Below, one piece after another: positions 33,450 through 43,591 of a stretch of DNA of 64,000 nucleotides. The notes under the pieces are model-generated. The model was not told the DNA's origin, searched no databases, and worked only from the letters and a program-made list of their open reading frames with translations. Made by a program: the position numbers and the translations under genes. How positions within the stretch are numbered: the stretch's first letter is position 1; every line of letters begins with the position of its first letter. This DNA comes from Vesta saturnalis (taxonomy: Eukaryota > Arthropoda > Insecta > Coleoptera > Lampyridae), in assembly GCA_036346205.1 (NCBI GenBank), contig JARFJB010000664.1, forward strand, positions 1,580,001 to 1,644,000, read 5' to 3'.

Positions 33450-33796
33450 TATGAATGAACTCACCCTGTGTTCATAAATTGATCCCAAAAAGCTTTCTAT
33501 AATTTCAAAAGCAAACTATATTGGCTGGAACACATCGTCAGCACCTGCCCCAGAACGAATAGAAGCTTTTTTTTCTTTAATAGAGGTCGAAACGTGACCA
33601 TGAGGGATCTCTTCTTCGATTTCAAGTCTTCTATTGGAGTATTATCCAAGTTATTGCTGATGCTATTCCACGCATCGTGTACTTTATGTTTCGACTTATG
33701 ATTTTTATTCGATGGATTCCATATCGCTCGCTCACTTGCGTAAAGTTCCAGGAACTTCATTATTTTCTCATTACTTGATTCCGGCGACGACGTGGA
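33450..33796 (-). pseudogene. MADF (Myb/SANT-like) domain protein fragment
   Basis: Minus-strand frame with IMKFLELYASERAIWNPSNK, HDAWNSISNNLDN and IEDLKSKKRSLMVTFRPLLK, the three-helix MADF DNA-binding domain. After a slip in a T8 run at ~33567, another frame continues SGAGADDVFQPI and FEIIESFLG, the usual follow-on of insect MADF proteins. A plausible splice acceptor (ATATCACAG) sits at about 33796. MADF proteins often accompany PIF/Harbinger transposases as a second gene, which fits the HARBI1 remnants in this window, but a decayed host gene is possible. Its 3' end abuts the long inverted-repeat element. Confidence 0.7.
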
Positions 33797-34682
33797 CTGT
33801 GATATTATAAATACCCACAGAGTAACTGTGTTACACCAAAATATCAAAATAGTAAATAAAACCACAACAGGCTGCCACAAAACACCCGCGCTCGATGACC
33901 GATAGCAAGCGTGAGAGACGGGCGAATGTAAACACTCACTCGCGCTTGCGCTGCCAGTCCTTTGGCTTCCGCACGAAAAACCGCCAACTGAGGGAGCGCA
34001 GGACAAGGGCAACAGCATGAGCAGCGGCAGCGCAAGGGACCTAGTTACATTCTCACGCTACCCACTTCCCTGCTCAGTTCCCTGTACAATTGGGCTGAGT
34101 GTAAACGTGGTATTAAATTTACTATGGATAATTTCACGTTGGATTAGTTTGGGTCCATTAAAAATAAGCGTAGTAAACTCGCGTCAGAAATTAAATTTTA
34201 AATCTGCTTTTTTTATCAGAAAGAAAGTTTCTTTTGCGTTTTTAACCTTAAAACCAACCAACTATCTGCGTGTTCTCCTGGATGAAGCTTGGTTTTCTGT
34301 AAATTAATAATTTACGCTACGGTTTATACCGGATATACTTACCTTATCTTTACATCATAAACTATATGAGTTATAATTTCTGTACTGTAACTGATGCAAC
34401 TCTAGCAAATGCATGTGAAATCAACCAACAAGAAATTAATTTGGACCTTACCTCTTTATATTTCAAAGTATTATTGATACACTTGTTATATCCATACAAT
34501 ATATTAAATTTTTTGGACTAATCACAAGTATACACGGTTTTGGACCTGAACAACCAAAAGCTGCTTATAAGGTAAAGCAGCCCGTTTTTTAACACTGGTT
34601 CTAGTTTTCGAAATATGCAATAAATTCATTAATTTACTATTTTTGACCATTAACCGCCATCTATTGAATTAAAAAGTATAAA
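33797..34682. other. GC-richer patch and spacer
   Basis: 33880-34080 is clearly richer in G+C and CpG than its surroundings and could be a 5' exon or terminal region of the MADF fragment or of a transposon; its minus-strand frame has no recognisable domain. 34100-34682 is AT-rich with nothing recognised. Confidence 0.4.
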
Positions 34683-36293
34683 TCAGAAATGAAGAGGGGT
34701 TGAACTGAGTCTTTTATACTGCTTGGGGTCTGTTTCACTCCGTTCGATTTTTGCTATATTTTGGTGTAGCCGCTCTCCTTGCTCATCGCTCGTGTCGCCC
34801 AAGTGTTGTGGGATAAAATTAAGATGTGAATGCAGAAAATGTGTCTTCAGAGACATTCGAGCTCCAATCTTGTGGTAATTTTGCAGCAAATTGTCGATTA
34901 GGTGCTTGTAATCCGGTGATCTATGATTACCGAGAAAGTTGTGAACAACACTTTGAAACGATACCCATGCTGCAGCTTCATCAGGCGTTAAACATTTTGT
35001 AAACTTTGCGTCAGCCATTAGTTTTCGAGTCAGGTCCGACAAATCTGCTTTCTTTGATTTTCGCGTATGACAGTTTTGGAAACAACTTGGTACTGGAAAG
35101 CCGGTCCTTCGTGATTGAGCGTTTTGACAAAGTTTTTAATAAGCCCAAGTTTAATGTGGAGAGGTGGAAATAAAACGTCCTGGGAGTTCACCGTGGTTCT
35201 GGCTCATAATGGGTACGATTCCACACCTTTCTCACATAATGATGATCACCTGCACGGCTGTCCCACAGACACAAAAAACAGTAAAATTTCGTGAATCCAG
35301 ATTGCATCCCAACCAATAGACCAACCACCTGTAATGAATATGTAAATCAATTAATATTTCCAAATTAAGTACAATTAATTTATTTCTCAACCTTTAGATC
35401 GCCACAAATTTTCCATTGATGCTCATTGTATTTGATCTTGGCCAAAATTGTACGCATTGTGTCGTAGCATTCCTTAGTTTGTACTGCGTGAGCAATCAGA
35501 ATGGATGGTTTTTATTCCCAATGTGGAGTAGAGCCGCCTTCAAGCTGTACTTAGAACCATCTATGAACAAACACCATTCATTTCGATCATATGGTGTATT
35601 CATCACATTAAATAAACCTTTGATATCATTGCAGAAACACATGTCATTTTCTTTTTTGAAGAACGGTAAAATCACGTGATTTCTATGTCTGTATGTAGTG
35701 ATATGTGTTGTAGGGTCAAGATGTTTCCATTCCTGCAACCGTGATGCAAGCAACTCTGCTTTTTGTTTCGATAAATTCAAATCGCAAATTAGTTCACTTT
35801 GCGAAATTAAATGCTTTTCTTCCATAACGAAATCGCTTTCATTGCTCGCCAGAAGTTTTTAAGGCATTTTTGGCACTTGTAACTGGACAAATTGGCAATG
35901 GATCACTGTCCGTACGTCGAACTGGCTTCGACACTGATGATACGTCAGGATATTTATACTGTGCTATTTTTTTTGCATTTATATCGACGGCATTCATCGA
36001 GCAAAAGTAGCAATCATCTACATGATTTTTCTGTTCTCTCCATAACGTTGGCACATAAAATAAAAAGTATACATTTTCACCAAGTGACCACTTATACAGC
36101 TTTGTTCTGCACGCGTTACAAAACAATTTCGGTACCCATGGCTTGTCAGTGTTTACTACAGGAAAAGAGGAAGTACTACAAATACACATCTTTGAGTACA
36201 TTTGTCATGATTTTTCCACGTTTACCGAGCATATAACATCCACAAACGTAACAAAAACACTTTGAATCGAGTTTGCAACGTTGTATCTGCATT
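34683..36293 (-). pseudogene. Uncharacterised transposon-associated protein (WREQKNHVDDCYFC family), multi-exon remnant
   Basis: I recognise this family from many unnamed insect and cnidarian proteins but know no function. From the 5' end (36293, minus): CFCYVCGCYMLGKR (Cys-rich), NTDKPWVPKLFCNACRTKLY, YVPTLWREQKNHVDDCYFCS, YKYPDVSSVSKPVRRTDSD; then SQSELICDLNLSKQKAELLA, RLQEWKHLDPTTHITTYRHR, CFCNDIKGLFNVM, EWCLFIDGSKYSLKAALLH. Next KIKYNEHQWKICGDLK, an intron (35341-35392), VVGLLVGMQSGFTKFYCFLC and LWDSRAGDHHYVRKVW. Last, PDEAAAWVSFQSVVHNFLGN and THFLHSHLNFIPQHLGDTSD, EQGERLHQNIAKIE. Paired Cys suggest zinc binding; FIDGSK and CGDLK acidic residues could be a DDE-like core (inference). Several stops and shifts. 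Confidence 0.75.
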
Positions 36294-36299
36294 TTCACA

Positions 36300-37306
36300 C
36301 GTTCCGAAGCACAATTACAGCACCAAAACAAGTTCCAAATGATGTTTAATGCAACATCGTCAGCTGACAGCCGTTATAAGAGCGCAGTGCTGCCACCATG
36401 CACGAACTCGAAATCTAGAACCAATCTTGACACACGGATTGAAGATCTCAGTTCAGGGCATCAAATAACGTTAAGAGTCGTTCTCATCTGCTCGGGTCCA
36501 AAAGTTGACCCGAATTTGTAAACTTGTGATAACTATTCAATAACATAAAAAATCGTATTTTTGCAATATTTCGATACAGTAAAAATATATAACTTATAAT
36601 CTATTAGGCCTTTAAAAATTTAATGTAAAATGGTTAAATGCTCTTGTTCAATTCTCTGATTAAAGAGAATGATTATTTGGGGTTTAATGTGAGGGATACG
36701 CCGTCACTCGTATCAATTGTAGACTAGACCTCACAACCCTGTTGAGTAATTGAACAAAATGAGATTCATTCAAAGACTAATTTATTTGGTATTATTTACA
36801 CTTTATATACAGATTTTAACATTACGTATTTTATTGTTTGACCCAGTTACTAGGTCATGTTTATTCATTTAAGCACCTTTTTGTGCTTACTAGTTATAAT
36901 GTACATAGTATTTGTGTGTATTTTCCACCTTGCACACTTTTGTATCAGCACAATTGTAATAATTAACCTGCTTTATATTTATTCTACTTACTAATCGTTT
37001 TATATATTTTTTAACTGTTATGTCTTAATTCTAATTATTTCTCAGCCCATTACTAAAATTGTTATATTTCTCAACTTATTACTCTTATTACTATAAAATT
37101 GTTAAAATACCCTGTTTAATCTGTGCAAGATTAAACAGCTCTCTTATGCGACGTTTATCAGCAAATTTGGCTTAAGCACTATTAAGACTTTATTTTTTTT
37201 AGACGAGTCTATTCATGGTCCATTATGAAACTTGGCATATATGTAACTTTTCAAAAATATATTTTTTAACTTTTTTGAAAAAAAATTAGGTTGATTAAAG
37301 ACAATC

Positions 37307-37313
<7 letters not shown>
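36300..37313. other. Spacer, nothing recognised
   Basis: About 1 kb of AT-rich sequence with no domain or repeat. It precedes a (TA)n tract. Confidence 0.4.

Positions 37314-37350
<37 letters not shown>
37314..37350. repeat. (TA)n microsatellite
   Basis: About 18 TA units a few bases from the left end of a Tc1/mariner-type element. Confidence 0.95.
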
Positions 37351-37357
<7 letters not shown>

Positions 37358-37358
<1 letters not shown>

Positions 37359-39102
37359 AGGTGTCCTGAAAAGAATGGGCCATACCTCAAGGGCGCCTTC
37401 ACTGGATTAAAGTATACCGATTTAAGTCAACTTACCTTAGTACCAAGTTGCTCACTTAAGGTCATAAGAGCCTTTAAAGTTTATTTTGTTTTCTATTTTT
37501 TTACGGTAACTCATTTATTTTTGTTATCTACTTGAAATTTGGTTTTTATAGGTGTCTGAACATGTTTATGAAATCAGTTTTTGTGTAAAATATAGAGGGC
37601 GCTTGCAGCAACCTATTTGTTACATTCTCGTTGTCATATTTTTTATATGTGAAAAACTTCACATAAGTAACTTTTTAAAAATTTCATAATAATAGCTTTA
37701 TTAAAGGTATACTTGTCGTAAATCGCTAAACTGCACCATTTCCAAGAAAAATGTATTTAAAATTAGTACTACAGATTCCATTACTCTCGCGGACATTCAA
37801 TATAGTGCATTCGATAGCAATATTAATAAGCAAAAATGAGCGCCAATGACGTACACCAACAAATAAATTTATGAAGCGAAATATCATGTTTATAATTACT
37901 CCCTGTAAATTATTTAAATTCTATTTCCTTTGTTAAAATGAGATTAATTTTTTATTCGAATTTGTTTTGCTAGCAGACAGTGTCACTTTAACTCTAATTT
38001 CTGTAGTTGAATTTATATCACAGCTAAATTTTTCTTTTACAATGCCTCGACATAACTTATTTTCTAATAGTCAAATGGCCGATATGGTGGCAATTTATGC
38101 CCAACAATATTTTAATGAACGCGCTGCAGCAAGAATCTATGCCGAAATTTATCCAAGTCGTAGACAACCTGACCGAAAAATATTTTCAAGATTATTTGCA
38201 AGATTGCGTGAAACGGGTAGCTATTATCATGTACGTCATAACGGGCGACCTATTGAGCGCACTGTTCAACAAGAAGAACAATTATTAAATACTGTTGAGG
38301 ATGACACAACAATAAGTATTCTCCGAATATCATTAAATGTTGGATTATCCCGTACTGTAACATCTAATGTTTTACGTATGCACGAGCTTTATCCCTTTCA
38401 TTATAGACCAGTCCAAAATTTACTGCCCGATGATTTCTTTAACCAGAACAAATTTTTCTGAATTTATACTGCGTAAGAACAGACAAAATCCAACATTTGT
38501 AAGTAAAATTTTATTTACAGATGAAGCAAAGTTTACTAGGAGAGAAGTTTTAAACAGAAAGAATAGTTATATATGGGCTGACGAAAATCCACATGACACT
38601 TTGAAGCGACATTTCCAGCATGAATTTAAAATTAACATCTGGTGCGGAATAATTAATAACAATGTTGTTGGTCCTTTTCATCTCCGAACAAATCTAACTC
38701 ACGATAATTACTTTCTTAGAGAGAGCTTGATTGATTTGTTAGAAGACGTGCCCGTGAATATTCATCATAGTATGTGGTATTTACAAGATGGTGCCCCTGC
38801 AAATTACACTGTATTGTACAGGATTATTTAAATTATATATTTCCCGATCGTTGGATTGGACAAGGAAGTGAACATCTGTGGCCTCCTAGAAGTCCTGATT
38901 TAAATCCAATGGCTTTTTATTTTTGGGAACGTACAAAAGCACTTAATACAAGCGCTGAACTGTGGCAACGAATTAACGAAGCTGCAAATAGTATTAAAAA
39001 CCAGCATCCATCATTTCATAAAGTAAGGAGAAACTTCCTCAAAAGATTTTAATCCAGACAAGGTGCCTCTGCAGTATGGCCCATTCTTTTCAGGACACCC
39101 TG
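37358..39102 (+). mobile_element. Tc1/mariner-type element with ~50-bp inverted repeats
   Basis: Left end AGGTGTCCTGAAAAGAATGG, right end GCCCATTCTTTTCAGGACAC then CCTG, with inverted similarity reaching ~50 bp in (to CTGGATTAAA). TA follows the right end. Unlike most neighbours its inverted repeats are short. Its right end touches the left end of the next element. Confidence 0.9.
38042..39052 (+). pseudogene. Tc1/mariner-type transposase, two frameshifts, third Asp lost
   Basis: Starts ATG at 38042: MPRHNLFSNSQMADMVAIY, YPSRRQPDRKIFSRLFARL, ETGSYYHVRHNGRP (helix-turn-helix), ISLNVGLSRTVTSNVLRM. A frameshift near 38440 leads to KILFTDEAKFTRREVLNRKN (first Asp), ADENPHDTLKRHFQHEFKIN, WCGIINNNVVGPFHL and WYLQDGAPANYTV (second Asp; the usual His after it is Asn). 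A second shift near 38815 gives YIFPDRWIGQGSE and SPDLNPMAFYFWE, where the family has NPxDF: the Asp codon is GCT (Ala). So the gene has lost both frame and a catalytic residue. Otherwise full length, about 330 codons. Confidence 0.85.
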
Positions 39103-39930
39103 TATATACAGGGTGTCTCATAATTAACTTGAATAATTTTAACCAAAGAATCTTAGGCCAAAAATAAGAAAAAAAGTTCAGAGAACATAGACTTTGTAAG
39201 GCTTCGTTTTCAAGATACAGGGTGTTACAAGGTATACAGCAATGATGGTTTTTTTCAGAATATTTCGAAAACCTGTACAGATATCTTAATAATGTTTTGT
39301 GAAGTTTCTAGCTCTAATATAGCGACTTAAATGCAGCACAGTATGTTCCACACTTTTGTTCATGGGCGTGGAAAGTGTCTTGGGCAAAAATTACCCAACT
39401 TTTTTTACAATGGAGTTATTGCAAAATTGACACAAAAATATGAAAATTCACACATTTTTACGTAAAAAAGGTATACTTATTCCGATTCGCTAAGATCTAC
39501 CGTTTTCGAGTAAAATCACTTTTACAATTTGGGTCGTTAAACATTAGAGCATGTGACGGCATACGATTTTGAAAAACATTGGAAAGCTCGCAGTTTGTTC
39601 GGATTAATTTGCATACGAATCATTTAAGCAAACATCAGAATAATTGTTCCTAATAACTTAACACGTTTAAGTTTTTGTTTTCAAAATACAGGGTGTCAAA
39701 GTAATAGTGTTATGACAATGTTTTTTTTTAATATTTTGGAAACCCGCGAACAATCTCCGAATAGAATGTTATGCAGTCTAGTTCTAATAACGACTTAAAA
39801 GCTGTACAGTACGTTTCACATTTTTGTTCATGGGCGTGCGCACTACGGGGGTTAGGGGCATTAGTTATCTGTTATTTTAATTATGACGTTTTTATGAAGA
39901 AGTGGACTGGAACCATCCGTACACCAACAC

Positions 39931-40054
39931 TACAAACACCAGTTTTACCACGTACCGAACCAATCTTTTTTCAGACACTCTCGACACACGTTTCGCCAAC
40001 CAAGTTGGCATTCTCAATAGAGAAATTAAAACGTGGTAAAAGTGGTGTTTGTAT
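39931..40054. mobile_element. ~124-bp MITE
   Basis: TACAAACACCAGTTTTACCA at the left and TGGTAAAAGTGGTGTTTGTA at the right are ~23-bp inverted repeats. A small inner palindrome, CGCCAACCAAGTTGGC, lies in the middle. No coding capacity. Confidence 0.75.
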
Positions 40055-40429
40055 GACGTTTTTGCAAAATAAATCTTAAATTATGAAAATTCACACATCC
40101 TAATTAGAAAGGGCATCCTTGTTCAAATACGCTGGGTCATCCGACTTTTCAATTTTAAAATGAATAAATTGACCAATAATGCCAGAAGATACGCAGATGT
40201 AAAAATAAAATTTTAATTTTTAACCTCAATACCCTTGTATTAATTTTAAATAAAAAAAATAAGGAAATTGTTGGCAGTTTTATTAATAACAGTTTATAAA
40301 ATCAAATAACAAATAAATAATAAAATCATAAATAAGTAATAACAAGATAAAAATTAACTTATTTTTAAAGATTAACAATTTTGAAATCAACTTACCAAAA
40401 TAGTTGTTGTTTAACGTATTATTTTTACA

Positions 40430-41130
40430 GCACGTATTCAAAAATATTTCCATTTTCGTTAATACATTCCCTAGCCCTTCGTCTTACTGCATTAATTGCC
40501 CTTAAAACGACATATGGGTTTTCTCTAATTTAATTAGCTGCGATGTTGATTATGTCTAATAGCTCTTCTCTACTACTAATTTCAACTGCATAAACTATTT
40601 CATTGATATGCAAAAATCAACGGGATTTAGGTCTGGCGATCTTGGTGACCAGAGAATACGTTCAGCACGACCAATCTTTCCTCATATTGATTATTAAGCC
40701 AATCTCGAACCATGACTCCATAATGAGCAGGAGCCCCATCATGTTGGAAAATTAGTCGAGCCGTTACAGCTAGAGGAAGGTTATTTTCCAGAAAATTTAA
40801 ATATGTCCTTGCGTAAGTCTATTTGGTATCTCTATGCGCCCAACTAGAATTTTTCCAAATACGCCTGGCCTAAAATTTTCCGAAAATCTATGTTGGAAAT
40901 TTCCTCTTCGCGCAACATGTGGATTTTCATTTGACCAAACATGCCTGTTGTTAAAATTAAATGATCCACTTCTTGTGAAAGTGGACTCATCTGTCCATAG
41001 AATATTGTCTAATTCATTTTGATTTTGTAAAATCCAACGATAAAAATCTAGCCTAAGACAAAGATCGGTTGGTAGTGAATTTTGAACGCGCTGATAATGA
41101 AATAGACGTAATGTCCCTGCATTCTAACGA
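40430..41130 (-). pseudogene. Tc1/mariner-type transposase, catalytic half
   Basis: On the minus strand, across frames: NILWTDESTFTRSGSFN (first Asp), NRHVWSNENPHVARRGNF, RPGVFGKILVGRIEIP, then LIFQHDGAPAHYGVMVRDW (second Asp), and LWSPRSPDLNPVDFCIS (third Asp). All three acidic residues survive but there are at least three frameshifts. Its N-terminal half is separated by a LINE fragment (41137-41394) and the element at 41395-43131. Interrupted by insertion, then decayed. Confidence 0.8.
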
Positions 41131-41136
41131 TTCTTC

Positions 41137-41394
41137 CTTTTTTTTTTTTATGATTGTGGACCTGAACAGGCTAAATTAGGCCTATCGTGCTAAAGCACTC
41201 AGGAACACTTAGGAGGATAGATAGAGTGATAATGAATTGACAATAAATGCCTATGAACAGCTACATTAAATTTTCTCATACCATAAGTGAGAGGAAAGCA
41301 GGAACTAGGGAGATCATTCCTGAGTTTAGAAGCCGTGTAGAAAAATGTGGATTGCGCCCGTTTGGTACGACAAGTGGAGTCCTACCTAAAATGT
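41137..41394 (-). pseudogene. LINE (jockey/CR1-like) 3' end with poly-A tail
   Basis: Minus strand: RAQSTFFYTASKLRNDLPSS, then CFPLTYGMRKFNVAVHRHLL, then IHYHSIYPPKCS and a stop, the usual C-terminal tail after the reverse transcriptase of such LINEs. A run of T (41138-41150) is the A-tail in this orientation. It is a 5'-truncated insertion into the transposase-bearing element. Confidence 0.65.
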
Positions 41395-43131
41395 TTTAAT
41401 TGTTTAATATCGTTTCGATGACTATTGCTAAAAATATCAGCAACTACTATTGAAAATAAAATAAAAAATAAAATAAGGGCGAAGTTTCGTTTTAAGAAAA
41501 TTTGCGCAACTTGGCAACGTCGATATCGATATCATAATTACCAGTGGCACCCTCATGCTTTGATCGATCGATTGTGAATTAGAATAGCTTGAATATGTAA
41601 TTAGCACTTAGCAGTACCTAATGACAGTTTTTTAGCGCATTAAATGTTATGGCAAACATTTATTTCTAATAAGTATTATGTTTTACAATTATAAAAATCC
41701 TTTGAAAACTAAATAAGTACCTATGTGTACGTAAGTAAACACCGCGACCAACGCGGCAGCGTTAAATTGTTCGGCATCAGTTTTTGGCGAAAATGAAAAC
41801 GAAAATGAAAGATACGAGCGAAAAACTTAACGCGAACTGCGATTGTTACTAATGAAAATGTTGTAATTCTCCTTTCAAAAATACTAAAAAATCTATCTCA
41901 CTAATAAAATTTAATTCTGTCTACGTACATTATAATGAACACAAAATACTAAATGCAAGATAGTATCAAGTAATAAAATTACCGTTGACCGCGGAATTTG
42001 AGTAAGTCTTGACACTGTTCTAATGCTGATTTGTGGATCTTTTTCAATATGATCAAGGACAATTCCTATATTCTGATTGCCGTAAGGCCTTCCTTGGCCT
42101 CTTTGACGTTGGAATCTTCCATACTCACATAAATTTCTGTGAATAGTATCAAAACTTAGTCGTGATGGACGCTTCCTTTCAGGAAATTTTCTATGGTATT
42201 CACGTAAAGCTGCAGCGGCATTTCCGTTGCAATATCCATAAATGAAATGCATATCGGCGAGCTGGCTATTAGATAAATTGAATATTTGTGGCATAACGAA
42301 CAGTAAAAATAATTTTTGTTAATTTAAGAAAAACTATTGCTAAACGTCAAAATATTGTTTCATAGCCAACTTAGGTAAAAATGTTGCACAATTATTTCAT
42401 CTTTGAATATTTTTGGTGTCATTAGGAAAGGTTCGATACGGCAAAACAAGGGATAATTTGAAGATGTAAATAATAATTATTTCTAGGTACGCTATGACAT
42501 AAAAATATTGTAATGTGTATAATTTATCATATGGTTTGCAAGCCTTTAAACAAAAAGTGGAACGTTCTGTACTGCATCAAGTCGCAACAGTACAACTGGA
42601 AATTGTCCATTTTGAAAGGAGAATTACAAACTTTTCATTTATAGTAACAATCGCAGTTGAACATAGTTCGTGTAAATTTTTCCCTCGTCTTTTTCATTTT
42701 CGTTTTATGCACTATGCAACTATCTAACCCTATAAAGTAAAAATTGATGCCTAACAACTTAACGCTGCCGCGTTGGTCGCCGTGTTTACTTACGTACACA
42801 TAGGTACTTATTTAGTTTCCAAAGGATTTTTATAATTTTAAAACATAATACTTATTAGAAATAAATGTTTGTCATAACATTTAATGCGCTAAAAAACTTT
42901 CATTAAGTACTGTTAAGTGCTAATTACATATTCAAGCTATTCTAATTTACAATCGATTCATCAAAGCATGAGGGAGCCACTTGTAATTATGATATCGATA
43001 TCGACGTTACCAAGTTTTTTTAAGACGAAACTATCGCCCTTATTTTATTTTTTATTTTATTTTCATTAGTAATTGTTAATATTTTTAGCAATAGTCATCG
43101 AAACGATATTAAATGATTAAAACATTTTAGG
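41395..43131 (-). mobile_element. Tc1/mariner-type element, ~500-bp inverted repeats
   Basis: CCTAAAATGTTTTAATTGTT at 41395 is matched inverted by AATGATTAAAACATTTTAGG ending at 43131; both are flanked by TA. The arms (41395-41885 and 42605-43131) share long stretches such as GTACGTAAGTAAACACCG and GGCAGCGTTAA. The ~700-bp interior retains only the N-terminal part of a transposase. Confidence 0.85.
41985..42294 (-). pseudogene. Tc1/mariner-type transposase, N-terminal part
   Basis: Minus strand from 42294: MPQIFNLSNSQLADMHFIYG, YHRKFPERKRPSRLSF, LCEYGRFQRQRGQGRP and ISIRTVSRLTQIPRSTV. This is the complete DNA-binding region; it stops in frame shortly after, with no catalytic domain. The start matches the SNSQxADM motif of the transposases at 38042 and 10005-10390. 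Confidence 0.8.
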
Positions 43132-43591
43132 TAGAACTAGACTGCATAAAATTCTATTCGCGGGTTTCCAAAATATTAAAAAAAACATTGTCATAACACT
43201 ATTACTTTGACACCTTGTATTTTACGTAAAAATGTGCGAATTTTCATATTTTTGTGTCAGTTTTGTAATAACTCCATTGTAAAAAAAGTTGGGTAATTTT
43301 TGCCCAAGACCCTCCCTGGTTCCCACGCCCATGAACAAAAGTGTGGAACGTACTGTACTGCATTTAAGTCGCTATGTTAGAGCTAAAAACGTCCGAAAAC
43401 TTTATTAAGATATCTGTACAGGTTTTCGAAATATTATGAAAAAACCATCATTTCTGTATACCTTGTAACACCCTGTATCTTGAAAATGAAGCCTTAAAAA
43501 GTCTATGTTCTCTGGACTTTTGTTCTTATTTTTGGTCAAAGAATCTTTGGTTAAAATGATTCAAGTTAATTATGGGACATAATTATATATA

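Larger units (their letters stand above)
39109..43579 (-). mobile_element. Long-inverted-repeat Tc1/mariner-type element with nested insertions
   Basis: Left arm from 39109 (CAGGGTGTCTCATAATTAAC) to about 39790 matches, inverted, the right arm 43142-43579 (ending AAGTTAATTATGGGACA; the last few bases of the terminus are lost). The left arm contains ~210 bp (about 39476-39690) absent from the right arm. Between the arms are a transposase C-terminal half, a LINE 3' fragment and another long-repeat element, so the original interior is heavily rearranged. Confidence 0.8.
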
